Shown here: piece by piece, positions 1 through 6,224 of the stretch | Layout: each line of letters begins with the position of its first letter | How positions within the stretch are numbered: position 1 is the stretch's first letter | Source of the DNA: an uncultured Clostridia bacterium | Lineage (GTDB): Bacteria > Bacillota > Clostridia > Oscillospirales > Oscillospiraceae | Reading direction: 5' to 3' | Assembly (NCBI GenBank): GCA_946060825.1 | Contig: CAMGPO010000032.1 | Location: 1-8,439, forward strand | Length of the DNA: 8,439 bases | Notes under the pieces: model-generated | Told to the model about the DNA's origin: nothing | The model's database searches: none | The model's input: only the letters and a program-made list of their open reading frames with translations | Made by a program: the position numbers and the translations under genes

Positions 1-2
1 GG

Positions 3-1082
3 CTCAACAACCGCAAGGCCGGCCTGCCGGCCTACCTGATGGTGGACATGGTCACCCAGGAGGCCAGCGTCCACCGCCTTACTGAGGGAATGCGCTATTC
101 CCCGTCGGAGCTGTTCTTCCGGAACCTGCAGCGCCATCTGCGCCTCCAGTATCCAACCCTGATGTTTGACGACGTCAACTTCGAGATCGATGACGAGGGC
201 AATCCCTGGTGGGTGGCCTCGGTGCTGACCAAGCGGATCGGCCTCTTCGGCGGCTCCGACGTTCAGGGCGCGGTGCTCTGCAACGCCGTCACCGGCGAAA
301 GCACCTACTACGCCATGGAGGACGTCCCCACCTGGGTGGATCGGGTTTGCACCGCCGACCTCATCATCCAGCAGTACGACTACCACGGCACCTACCAGGG
401 TGGCTTCTGGAACTCCCTCTTCGGCCAGAAGAACGTGACCTCCACGACCGAGGGCTACAACTATATCGCCCAGAACGACGACGTCTGGGTCTACACCGGC
501 ATCACCTCCGTCACCGGCGACGAGAGCAACGTCGGCTTCATCCTGGTCAACCAGCGCACCAAGGAGTCCCGGTACTACGCCATTCCCGGCGCCGAGGAAT
601 ACTCAGCCATGAACTCCGCCGCCGGCGCGGTGCAGGATCTCAAGTACAGCGCCACCTTCCCCCTGCTGCTCAACATCTCCGGCGAACCGACCTACTTCAT
701 AGCCCTCAAGGACAGCTCCCAGCTCGTCAAGATGTACGCCATGGTCAACGTCCGGCAGTACCAGATCGTCGCCACCGGCAGCAGCGTGGCCGACTGCGAA
801 ACCCAGTACCAGACTCTGCTGCAGAAAAACAACATCGTCGAGGTGGCAGATCCCACAGCCGACGCTGGCACCGTCACCGGCGTGATTGAGGAGCTGCGCA
901 GCGCCGTCATCGACGGCAACACCTGGTATTTCATCAAGCTGGAGGACGATCCCCTCTACTACCAGATCAGCGCCGCCGGCAGCCGGAACGCCGTCCTCCT
1001 GAACGTGGGCGACGCCGTCACCATCCGCTTTGTTCCCTCCGACGGCCCGATCGCCGACGCAATTCAACTGGAAATGAGCTGA
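3..1082 (+). CDS. C-terminal part of a large conserved hypothetical protein (5' end outside window)
   Basis: The frame is open to the left edge (codons from base 3), so the methionine at 39 is probably internal and the true start lies upstream. About 359 residues are visible, ending at TGA 1080-1082. Numbering from Met 39, residues about 54-100, 147-185 and 215-245 share a pattern: a short aromatic strand (PWWVASV, DVWVYTG, PTYFIAL), a turn, then a hydrophobic strand, the first two followed by TGESTYY or TKESRYY. This looks like repeated PepSY-like alpha/beta modules. Residues about 277-347, beginning GTVTGVIEEL and containing a YFIKLED strand and a GDAVTIRF strand, look like a small OB-type beta barrel. 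No membrane segment or catalytic motif lies in the visible part. I do not recognise a named function. The style resembles large proteins conserved in gut Clostridia whose N-terminal half is often membrane-anchored, but that half is not visible here. It sits four bases before the deacetylase, suggesting co-transcription. Confidence 0.8.
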   Translation, partial: LNNRKAGLPAYLMVDMVTQEASVHRLTEGMRYSPSELFFRNLQRHLRLQYPTLMFDDVNFEIDDEGNPWWVASVLTKRIGLFGGSDVQGAVLCNAVTGESTYYAMEDVPTWVDRVCTADLIIQQYDYHGTYQGGFWNSLFGQKNVTSTTEGYNYIAQNDDVWVYTGITSVTGDESNVGFILVNQRTKESRYYAIPGAEEYSAMNSAAGAVQDLKYSATFPLLLNISGEPTYFIALKDSSQLVKMYAMVNVRQYQIVATGSSVADCETQYQTLLQKNNIVEVADPTADAGTVTGVIEELRSAVIDGNTWYFIKLEDDPLYYQISAAGSRNAVLLNVGDAVTIRFVPSDGPIADAIQLEMS

Positions 1083-1086
1083 TTTC

Positions 1087-1788
1087 ATGCGAAAAAACCT
1101 GACAGGCGCCCTCCTGGGCGCCTGTTTTTCCCTCTCGCTCTGCCTGATTCTGGCAGTTCCCGCAAAAGCTGCCGCCATAGCTCTGACCTTTGACGACGGC
1201 CCCAGTCCCCTGACCGGTGAGCTGCTGGAAATCCTGCGGGAGGAGGACGTCCCCGCCACCTTCTTCCTCTGCGGCTACCGGCTGGAACAGTTCCCGGAGG
1301 CCGCCGCCCTGCTGGCCGATACCAATCACGAGCTGGGCGTCCACGGCTACAGCCACACGGCCATGAGCAAGCTCTCCGGCGAGGTCCTTCGGGAGGAGCT
1401 GGACAAGACCCGCGCCCTGATCCTCGAGACCACGGGCCGGGAGCCGGCGCTGCTCCGGCCGCCCGGCGGCCTCTGCAGTCCGGACGTCCGGACGGCGGCG
1501 GAGGAACGGGGCTGGCCTGTCATTCTCTGGTCCGTGGATCCGGAGGACTGGCGGCCCGGAGTCAGCGGAGCGGCGGTCTGCCGCCGGGTCACGGAGAATG
1601 CCGCCGACGGAGCCGTCATCCTGCTCCATGACCTGGACCGCCGCACCCTGGACGCCCTGTCCGGCATGATCCGGACGCTGAAGGAGCAGGGCTTCGAGTT
1701 CCTGGCGGTCTCGGCCCTGGCAGAGCGGCAGGGGACTGCTTTGGAGCCAGGCTTCTGCTATCGAAGTTTTTCCTCTGATTCGGGATAG
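1087..1788 (+). CDS. Secreted polysaccharide deacetylase, NodB homology domain (carbohydrate esterase family 4)
   Basis: 233 residues. Residues 1-28 form a signal peptide: charged RK, a hydrophobic core, and a probable cut after AKA. The NodB domain starts at about 31 and shows all five family motifs: TFDDGPS (34-40, Asp36 catalytic base and Asp37 metal ligand), HGYSH (86-90, His86 and His90 metal ligands), RPPGG (124-128), WSVDPEDW (148-155), and ILLHD (178-182, His181). Family members remove N-acetyl or O-acetyl groups from peptidoglycan, chitin or related polymers outside the membrane using one divalent metal ion. The substrate here cannot be read from sequence. The third motif usually reads RPPY or RPPF. 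Here the aromatic is glycine, and since its backbone is what contacts acetate, activity is plausible. The start is four bases after the previous stop with no clear Shine-Dalgarno sequence, so translation is probably coupled. A terminator-like hairpin lies inside the signal-peptide codons. I see no promoter of its own. Confidence 0.93.
   Translation: MRKNLTGALLGACFSLSLCLILAVPAKAAAIALTFDDGPSPLTGELLEILREEDVPATFFLCGYRLEQFPEAAALLADTNHELGVHGYSHTAMSKLSGEVLREELDKTRALILETTGREPALLRPPGGLCSPDVRTAAEERGWPVILWSVDPEDWRPGVSGAAVCRRVTENAADGAVILLHDLDRRTLDALSGMIRTLKEQGFEFLAVSALAERQGTALEPGFCYRSFSSDSG
1102..1129 (+). terminator. Terminator-shaped hairpin inside the deacetylase signal-peptide codons
   Basis: ACAGGCGCCC (1102-1111), loop TCCT, and GGGCGCCTGT (1116-1125) form a perfect 10-bp GC-rich stem with a tetraloop, running directly into TTTTT (1125-1129). 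An A6 tract (1092-1097) lies just before it. This is the shape of an intrinsic terminator for the preceding gene, yet it begins 15 bases after the deacetylase start codon and encodes part of the signal-peptide core. It may terminate or attenuate read-through when the start is not being translated. The structure is clear, but termination activity is inferred. Confidence 0.55.
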
Positions 1789-1814
1789 TTAGAACTACAA
1801 TCCTGTGATATACT
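1786..1814 (+). promoter_or_regulatory. Candidate extended -10 promoter for the lipoprotein/flavoenzyme operon
   Basis: TATACT (1809-1814) is preceded directly by TGA, giving the extended -10 form. At 17 bp spacing the -35 position reads TAGTTA (1786-1791), a weak match that overlaps the deacetylase stop codon. Extended -10 promoters tolerate poor -35 boxes. The expected transcript start is about 1821, giving a leader of roughly 64 bases. A small inverted repeat, TAGTT-AG-AACTA (1786-1797), covers the -35 position. No terminator is visible between the deacetylase and this site, so read-through from upstream is also possible. Confidence 0.45.
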
Positions 1815-1884
1815 GGAGAAAATGATGCGAATTGGATGCTGTTTTGATGTAGTATCCCGGTATCTCACAAACCGGAGGTAGCCT

Positions 1885-3843
1885 ATGAAACGACTGCTTG
1901 CCCTGCTGCTTTTGCTCTGTCTTCTGGCCGGATGCGGAAGTGCACCCGAAACCCCGGCAGAGACGCCGGAGATCCCTATCCAGTTTGAGCCAGAAACACC
2001 GGAAGCGCCTCCCGCCCCAGCGCCAACGCTGATGGACGGCCGCGAACCGTTGGACGAGGACGGCGTCCTCTGGTATCTGCCCAACGAGGCTGTGGAGGAA
2101 TTCTGCTACCAGGACCTCTACCCCTTTGGAGACGAGCTGTTGGTCACGGGTCTGTGCTATACCGGCAATCCCTATGACGGCGACCCCGGCGGTTCCGCCG
2201 TCAGCCTGCGTCTGGCGGTGCTCAGTCCCGAGACGGGACAGGTGCTCTGCGAAACAACGATGGAAGGCGTGGATTCGCCTCAGGTGCAGATCTGCGGCGA
2301 CCGCATCGCCATCTGCGACTGCGGCTCCGGAACGGTCTTCCTGCTGGACAATCAGCTCCGTCAAACCGCCGACTGTCATGTGGCCGACGAGTGGGAGACC
2401 TTCTATGCAAACGCCAGCGGCGATACGGTCTACCTGTTCTCCGGCGACAACAGCATCGTGGCCGTCGACCTTGCCTCGGGCCAGCGCACGCCCGTCCTGG
2501 AAAACGTCTGCGGCCTCTACACCTCCGGCCGCTGCGGCAATGCCGTCACCATCAACTATGTGGACAGCGAGACCCTGCTGACGATCTGCGGAACCCTCGA
2601 CCTGGAGACCGGCGAGATCCGGACCCTGCCGGTGCGGGGCGAATACTACGGCGTGGAAAGCGTCGGAGACGTCTGGATCGCCGGCGTGATCTACCAATAT
2701 GAAAACTATCTGGTCGGGACCGGTGAAGATCCCAGCGTGCTCCATCTGCCGGATGGGACGCTGAGCCTGCTGCCGGATTCCGCCCGGCTGCTGATCACCA
2801 GGGTCATGGACGACGGCGTCCGGGAGCTGTCCCTCTATGAGGCCGACGGCCGCTTTCTCTCCTCCTTCCGGCAGAACGACGGCTGGAACGCCTACTACAG
2901 CGAGCCGGTCTGGTCGGAGCGCTGGGGCGGCTACCTCTTCACCTCCACCGATTCGAATGGCAAGGTCCGGCTGATGTTCTGGGATCTCGCGGCGCAGACC
3001 GGCGGCACGGATCTGGAGCTGACGCTTTTGTCCGCCCTGACGGAGGACACCGGCGGTACTGCCGTGGCCCAGGAGCTGTACGACCGGGCCGCCGCCCTCT
3101 CAGAGCAGTATGGCGTCCACATCAAGATCGCCGACCAGTGCGCCACGGAGTACAACACCTACACCGTGGTACAGGATCTCGATTACTGGCACATCTCCAC
3201 CGGCCTCGACTCCCTGGAAACCGCCCTCTCCAACTATCCGGAGGGCTTCATGGAGCAGCTTCTCTACGGTACATATTATGAGACGGAGATCAACCTGACC
3301 GGCGCGCTGACGCCTGTCGGAATGCCCGAGGACGCCAACGGCTTTACCTCCTTTGCCGCCTTCGTGGAGCCGCAAAACGGCAAGCACGTCGTCGTCATGG
3401 ACCTGGGGCAGATGGGCTATATTGAAGAAAACTTCTACCACGAGATGTCCCACATCATCGACGACAAGCTCAGATTCGATTCCATCTACCGAGAGGACGC
3501 CCTCTACTCCGAGGAGGGCTGGATGGAACGGAATCCGCCGGGCTTCATCTACTGCTACGACTACTACCATCTCTCCGAGGATGTCTACACGGACGGCTGG
3601 GACAGCTACTTCATCGACACCTACGCGCGCACGTTCCCGACCGAGGACCGGGCCCGGGTAATCGAGTACGCCATGATCGGCTGGGACTGGATGTTCAGCG
3701 AGGAGGTCAACGCTCCGCTGCGGGAGAAGCTGCGCTACTATGCAGCCTGCATCCGCGACGCCTTTGACACAACCGGGTGGCCGGAGGTCACCCTCTGGGA
3801 AGAACCCCTTCAAAATTCCACCACAGGAGGAACATCATCATGA
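1885..3843 (+). CDS. Lipoprotein with predicted beta-propeller and C-terminal zinc-metallopeptidase-like domain
   Basis: 652 residues. The start ATG has GGAGG at 1874-1878, six bases upstream. Residues 1-16 are a lipoprotein signal ending in lipobox LAGC, so Cys16 should be lipidated and the protein tethered outside the cytoplasmic membrane. A linker rich in Pro and Glu (about 17-50) follows. Residues about 55-375 hold repeated short beta strands with turns such as LSPETGQVL, CGDRIAICD and DLASGQR, typical of WD40/PQQ-like propellers. From about 380 the fold changes to alpha/beta and carries HEMSH (His519, Glu520, His523), an HExxH zinc site. Downstream is TFPTEDRAR (583-591), in which Glu587 is a plausible third zinc ligand, as in gluzincin-type lipoprotein peptidases. 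Known: HExxH plus a distal Glu is the gluzincin arrangement. Inferred: proteolytic activity, its target, and a propeller role in binding. The stop overlaps the next start (ATGA), implying translational coupling. Confidence 0.85.
   Translation: MKRLLALLLLLCLLAGCGSAPETPAETPEIPIQFEPETPEAPPAPAPTLMDGREPLDEDGVLWYLPNEAVEEFCYQDLYPFGDELLVTGLCYTGNPYDGDPGGSAVSLRLAVLSPETGQVLCETTMEGVDSPQVQICGDRIAICDCGSGTVFLLDNQLRQTADCHVADEWETFYANASGDTVYLFSGDNSIVAVDLASGQRTPVLENVCGLYTSGRCGNAVTINYVDSETLLTICGTLDLETGEIRTLPVRGEYYGVESVGDVWIAGVIYQYENYLVGTGEDPSVLHLPDGTLSLLPDSARLLITRVMDDGVRELSLYEADGRFLSSFRQNDGWNAYYSEPVWSERWGGYLFTSTDSNGKVRLMFWDLAAQTGGTDLELTLLSALTEDTGGTAVAQELYDRAAALSEQYGVHIKIADQCATEYNTYTVVQDLDYWHISTGLDSLETALSNYPEGFMEQLLYGTYYETEINLTGALTPVGMPEDANGFTSFAAFVEPQNGKHVVVMDLGQMGYIEENFYHEMSHIIDDKLRFDSIYREDALYSEEGWMERNPPGFIYCYDYYHLSEDVYTDGWDSYFIDTYARTFPTEDRARVIEYAMIGWDWMFSEEVNAPLREKLRYYAACIRDAFDTTGWPEVTLWEEPLQNSTTGGTSS
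3825..3830 (+). promoter_or_regulatory. Ribosome binding site that sets the flavoenzyme start
   Basis: AGGAGG at 3825-3830 lies nine bases before ATG 3840, inside the last codons of the lipoprotein gene. The longer open frame back to GTG 3777 has no such site at the right distance, and ATG 3846 would be 15 bases away. ATG 3840 is therefore the best start. Confidence 0.8.
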
Positions 3844-4856
3844 CAATGGAAGAAATCCGCACTGCGGCAAAGGCGCAGATGGGCGGCAAGTGCAAGGCCT
3901 GTCCCGTCTGCAACGGCATGGCCTGCCGGGACGCCATTCCCGGCCCCGGCGCCAAGGGCGACATCGCCGTCCGCAACTACGAGGCCTGGCAGAACATCCG
4001 GGTCAACATGGATACCATCTGCGAGAGCGGGCCGGTGGACCTCTCTCTCGAGCTGTTCGGCCGGAAGTTCCGCTATCCCTTCTTTGCCGGTCCTGTCGGC
4101 GCCGTCTATCTCCACTACGGCGATCTGCTGGACGATCTCAAATACAATGAAATCCTGGTCGCCGCCTGCAAGGAGGCCGGCATCTGCGCGTTCACCGGCG
4201 ACGGCACCAACTACGACGTCATGAAGGGCGCCGCCCGCTGCATCCGGGAGGCCGGCGGCGTCGGCGTGCCCACGGTCAAGCCCTGGAACGTGGAGACCCT
4301 CCGGGATAAATTCGAGCTGGTGCGGGAGTCCGGCGCCTTTGCCGCCGCCATGGACATCGACGCCGCCGGTCTGCCCTTCCTCAAGGGTCTGAATCCGCCG
4401 GCAGGCAGCAAGACCGTGGCTGAACTGCGGGAGATCGTCGGCATGGCCGGCGTGCCGTTCCTCGTCAAGGGCATCATGACCGTCAAAGGCGCCCTGAAAG
4501 CACAGGAGGCCGGAGCCGACGGCATCGTCGTCTCCAACCACGGCGGCCGTGATCTGGCTGGCTGCCCCTCCACCGCCGAGGTGCTGCCCGAAATCGTCGA
4601 AGCCCTGCGGGGCTCCGGGATGACGATCCTGGTGGACGGCGGCCTGCGCAGCGGTACCGACATTTTCAAGGCCCTGGCTCTGGGCGCGGATGCCGTTCTG
4701 CTGGCCCGGCCCTATGTAACAGCGGTCTACGGCGGCGGCGCCGAGGGCGTCAAAGCTCTGACAGAGAAGCTGGCCGCGGAACTTGAGGCTGCCATGACCA
4801 TGTGCGGCGCCCGCAGCATTGCCGGCATCACACCGGACATGGTCCGGCTCCCCTGA
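3840..4856 (+). CDS. FMN-dependent alpha-hydroxy-acid dehydrogenase/oxidase-like protein with N-terminal cysteine cluster
   Basis: 338 residues from ATG 3840. The fold is the FMN-binding TIM barrel of the lactate oxidase / glycolate oxidase / flavocytochrome b2 family. Visible motifs are PFFAGPVGA near residue 80, FLVKG with the family's active-site lysine, SNHGGRD with His234 (proton-abstracting base) and Arg237, and LVDGGLRSGTDIFKALALGAD for FMN phosphate binding. Two features are odd. The N-terminus carries CKACPVCNGMAC (Cys18, Cys21, Cys24, Cys29), suggesting a metal or Fe-S site or a redox disulfide, which is absent from aerobic lactate oxidases. Also, the segment that usually reads TVD...GRRERDLRN and supplies a substrate-binding arginine is AMDIDAAGLPFLKG here, and LD after the His motif is LAG. 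The substrate is therefore unlikely to be assigned safely as lactate or glycolate. The acceptor in an anaerobe is unknown. It is co-translated with the upstream lipoprotein and followed by a strong terminator. Confidence 0.88.
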   Translation: MTMEEIRTAAKAQMGGKCKACPVCNGMACRDAIPGPGAKGDIAVRNYEAWQNIRVNMDTICESGPVDLSLELFGRKFRYPFFAGPVGAVYLHYGDLLDDLKYNEILVAACKEAGICAFTGDGTNYDVMKGAARCIREAGGVGVPTVKPWNVETLRDKFELVRESGAFAAAMDIDAAGLPFLKGLNPPAGSKTVAELREIVGMAGVPFLVKGIMTVKGALKAQEAGADGIVVSNHGGRDLAGCPSTAEVLPEIVEALRGSGMTILVDGGLRSGTDIFKALALGADAVLLARPYVTAVYGGGAEGVKALTEKLAAELEAAMTMCGARSIAGITPDMVRLP

Positions 4857-4874
4857 CACATTCTGCCTGGCACG

Positions 4875-4907
4875 CTCGGGGACGGTAAAACCGTCCCCGA
4901 GTTTTTT
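4875..4907 (+). terminator. Intrinsic terminator after the flavoenzyme gene
   Basis: CTCGGGGACGG (4875-4885), loop TAAAA and CCGTCCCCGAG (4891-4901) form a perfect 11-bp stem followed by T6 (4902-4907). It begins 18 bases after the stop codon and closes the lipoprotein/flavoenzyme unit. Confidence 0.95.
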
Positions 4908-4915
4908 GCTGTCTC

Positions 4916-4944
4916 TTGCAATCCCGTGTCGATTCCGATATAAT
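4916..4944 (+). promoter_or_regulatory. Sigma-A-type promoter for the kinase-like gene
   Basis: TTGCAA (4916-4921), a 17-bp spacer, then the perfect -10 hexamer TATAAT (4939-4944). The expected transcript start is about 4951, giving a leader of about 75 bases. It follows the terminator immediately, and the TTG that opens the longest reading frame here is in fact the -35 box. Confidence 0.85.
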
Positions 4945-5012
4945 CAGGGTGGCAGACGAGCTGGCAACATTTCTCTCGGTATTTCTGCCGGTTTCTGCAT
5001 ATGCTACCAAAG

Positions 5013-5019
5013 AAGGAGG
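5013..5019 (+). promoter_or_regulatory. Strong ribosome binding site setting a TTG start
   Basis: AAGGAGG (5013-5019), followed by GGG, lies seven bases before TTG 5027. No in-frame ATG is near, and the first upstream in-frame TTG falls in the promoter's -35 box, so TTG 5027 is the supported initiation codon. Confidence 0.85.
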
Positions 5020-5026
5020 GGGCAGC

Positions 5027-6043
5027 TTGGACAAAACCGTACTGGATCGATATGAAGCGCTCCTGAGCTGCCTGGACCGGCCGGCCTTTCTGGTGCAGGA
5101 TGGCGCGATCATCCTGCAGAACAGCTGCGCCGCGCCGGCAGAGGATGCCCTGCGCCGTCTGCTCGACGCCGGCCCCCTGTGCGCGCCCTCGGCCGTCACG
5201 GAAGACTGCTGGAGCTTTACGGTCCGCGCAATGGACGAGCTCTATATGGTGCAGGCCGCCCATCTTCCGCAGCTCTCGGCCATGGAGTCTGCTATCCGGT
5301 CGCTGCGCGTCCCGCTGACGGACCTCTTTGCCGCCGTCGGCGCGTTGATGCCATGGCTGGAAGAGACGGAGAATCCCTCGCTGCGGAACCGGACCGCGGA
5401 ACTGAACCAGGGCCTCTACCGGCTGCTGCGGGCCATTGACAACGTGGGCTTTCTGGCGGAAAAGGAGCTCCGGTTCCAGCCGGAGCCGGTGGAGTTTGTC
5501 ACCTTTCTGTACCATCTGGAACAGGACGTCAAGGACCTCTGCCAGCTGGCCGGCGTCCGGTTTGTACTGCAAACATCCGTCAAAACAATTCGCATCTCGG
5601 CAGACCGGCAGCTTCTGGAGCGCGCCATCCTCAATCTGCTCTCCAATGCCATCCGTGCCGCCCGGCCGGGCAGCGAGATTCTGCTCCTGCTTTCGAAAAA
5701 TAAGGGAAAGGCTGTGCTGGAAATCCGGAACACCGGCGAACCGCCGGAGAACTTCGAGGACATCCTCACCTATGGCGAACCGCCGGCGGACCGCCAATCC
5801 GGCACGGGCCTCGGCCTGCTGCTGGTCCGGCGAATCGTCCAGGCCCACAACGGCGTATTCCTCTTCCAGCCCCGGGAGGACGGCGCCTCCGCCATTCTCT
5901 CTCTTCCGGTCTGTCAGGATCTGGCCACCACGCTTCGTTCCCCGGTCCAGGCTGTCGACTACGCCGGCGGCTTTAATCACCAGCTTCTGGAGCTTTCCGA
6001 CGTGCTGCCCGCAGAAGCCTTTGGCGCAGCAAGCATCGATTGA
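5027..6043 (+). CDS. Soluble histidine-kinase-like protein lacking the phospho-acceptor histidine
   Basis: 338 residues from TTG 5027. There is no signal peptide or membrane segment, so it should be cytoplasmic. Residues about 1-80 look PAS-like (RPAFLVQDGAIILQN). Residues about 85-145 resemble a two-helix dimerisation domain: SLRVPLTDLF (92-101) aligns with the usual HELRTPLT core, but the histidine position is Arg91 and the following acidic position is Ser92. Residues about 155-295 form a GHKL-type ATPase domain, with N-box NLLSNAI (203-209), a degenerate G1 box where DNG reads NTG (235-237), and an intact G2 box GTGLGL (259-264). Family knowledge predicts ATP binding may persist while His autophosphorylation is lost. 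It could be a pseudokinase, a phosphatase-only sensor, or an anti-sigma-like regulator. About 40 further C-terminal residues match nothing I recognise. No response regulator is adjacent in the window, and it forms its own transcription unit. Confidence 0.82.
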   Translation: MDKTVLDRYEALLSCLDRPAFLVQDGAIILQNSCAAPAEDALRRLLDAGPLCAPSAVTEDCWSFTVRAMDELYMVQAAHLPQLSAMESAIRSLRVPLTDLFAAVGALMPWLEETENPSLRNRTAELNQGLYRLLRAIDNVGFLAEKELRFQPEPVEFVTFLYHLEQDVKDLCQLAGVRFVLQTSVKTIRISADRQLLERAILNLLSNAIRAARPGSEILLLLSKNKGKAVLEIRNTGEPPENFEDILTYGEPPADRQSGTGLGLLLVRRIVQAHNGVFLFQPREDGASAILSLPVCQDLATTLRSPVQAVDYAGGFNHQLLELSDVLPAEAFGAASID

Positions 6044-6054
6044 TCCGTTCACTT

Positions 6055-6089
6055 CCGCCTGTCCCACCCACGGACCAGGCGGTTTTTTT
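6055..6089 (+). terminator. Intrinsic terminator after the kinase-like gene
   Basis: CCGCCTG (6055-6061) pairs with CAGGCGG (6076-6082), and TCC/GGA can extend the stem past a bulged C. T7 follows (6083-6089). It starts 12 bases after the stop codon. Confidence 0.9.
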
Positions 6090-6095
6090 GCGCAA

Positions 6096-6137
6096 AGGAA
6101 ATTTCCTGGAAAAATATCCAAGTTTCCCCGGGGAAAC
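6096..6137. repeat. Cluster of TTTCC/GGAAA half-sites forming perfect palindromes
   Basis: Five half-sites occur in about 40 bases: GGAAA 6097-6101, TTTCC 6102-6106, GGAAA 6108-6112, TTTCC 6123-6127 and GGAAA 6132-6136. They form a 12-bp palindrome AGGAAATTTCCT (6096-6107), an overlapping TTTCC-T-GGAAA (6102-6112), and the 16-bp palindrome GTTTCCCCGGGGAAAC (6122-6137). The cluster lies between the preceding terminator and the antiporter promoter, as expected for an activator or repressor site. No regulator is identified. Confidence 0.5.
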
Positions 6138-6162
6138 CTGTCAAAAACCGGCGTTTTTTCAT

Positions 6163-6191
6163 TTGCTTTTTCCCGAACGCAGTGTTAGAAT
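6163..6191 (+). promoter_or_regulatory. Sigma-A-type promoter for the antiporter gene
   Basis: TTGCTT (6163-6168), a 17-bp spacer, then TAGAAT (6186-6191) with an extended TG at 6183-6184. The expected transcript start is about 6198, giving a leader of about 27 bases. A short A/T hairpin, AAAAAC-CGGC-GTTTTT (6143-6158), lies just upstream of the -35 box. Confidence 0.75.
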
Positions 6192-6224
6192 TTCCTCTGC
6201 ACAATATCGAAAGGACCTGGAACC

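Noticed and set aside
1855..1880. CCGGT...ACCGG inverted repeat next to the lipoprotein ribosome site, considered as a translational switch
   Set aside because: Only five base pairs with a nine-base loop, with no second alternative structure or known riboswitch pattern.
1795..2745. 316-residue minus-strand open frame
   Set aside because: It starts inside the lipoprotein gene and ends in the intergenic promoter region. It has no ribosome site or recognisable domain.
3777..3839. Longer N-terminus for the flavoenzyme from GTG 3777
   Set aside because: It lacks a well-placed ribosome site and would overlap the lipoprotein gene by 67 bases. AGGAGG and the ATGA overlap support ATG 3840.
3810..4859. 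349-residue minus-strand open frame opposite the flavoenzyme
   Set aside because: It is coextensive with a clear FMN enzyme gene on the + strand and has a low-complexity Ala/Gly/Asp translation.
4916..5026. Longer N-terminus for the kinase-like protein, starting at TTG 4916
   Set aside because: That TTG is part of the -35 box and would precede the transcript start. A strong AAGGAGG site supports TTG 5027 instead.
5001..5066. Possible 21-codon upstream reading frame (ATG 5001) before the kinase-like gene
   Set aside because: It has no Shine-Dalgarno sequence, its codons contain the real ribosome site, and it overlaps the true start, so it is most likely chance.
4727..6121. 464-residue minus-strand open frame
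   Set aside because: It runs through two terminators, a sigma-A promoter and two genes on the other strand. No motif or start signal supports it.
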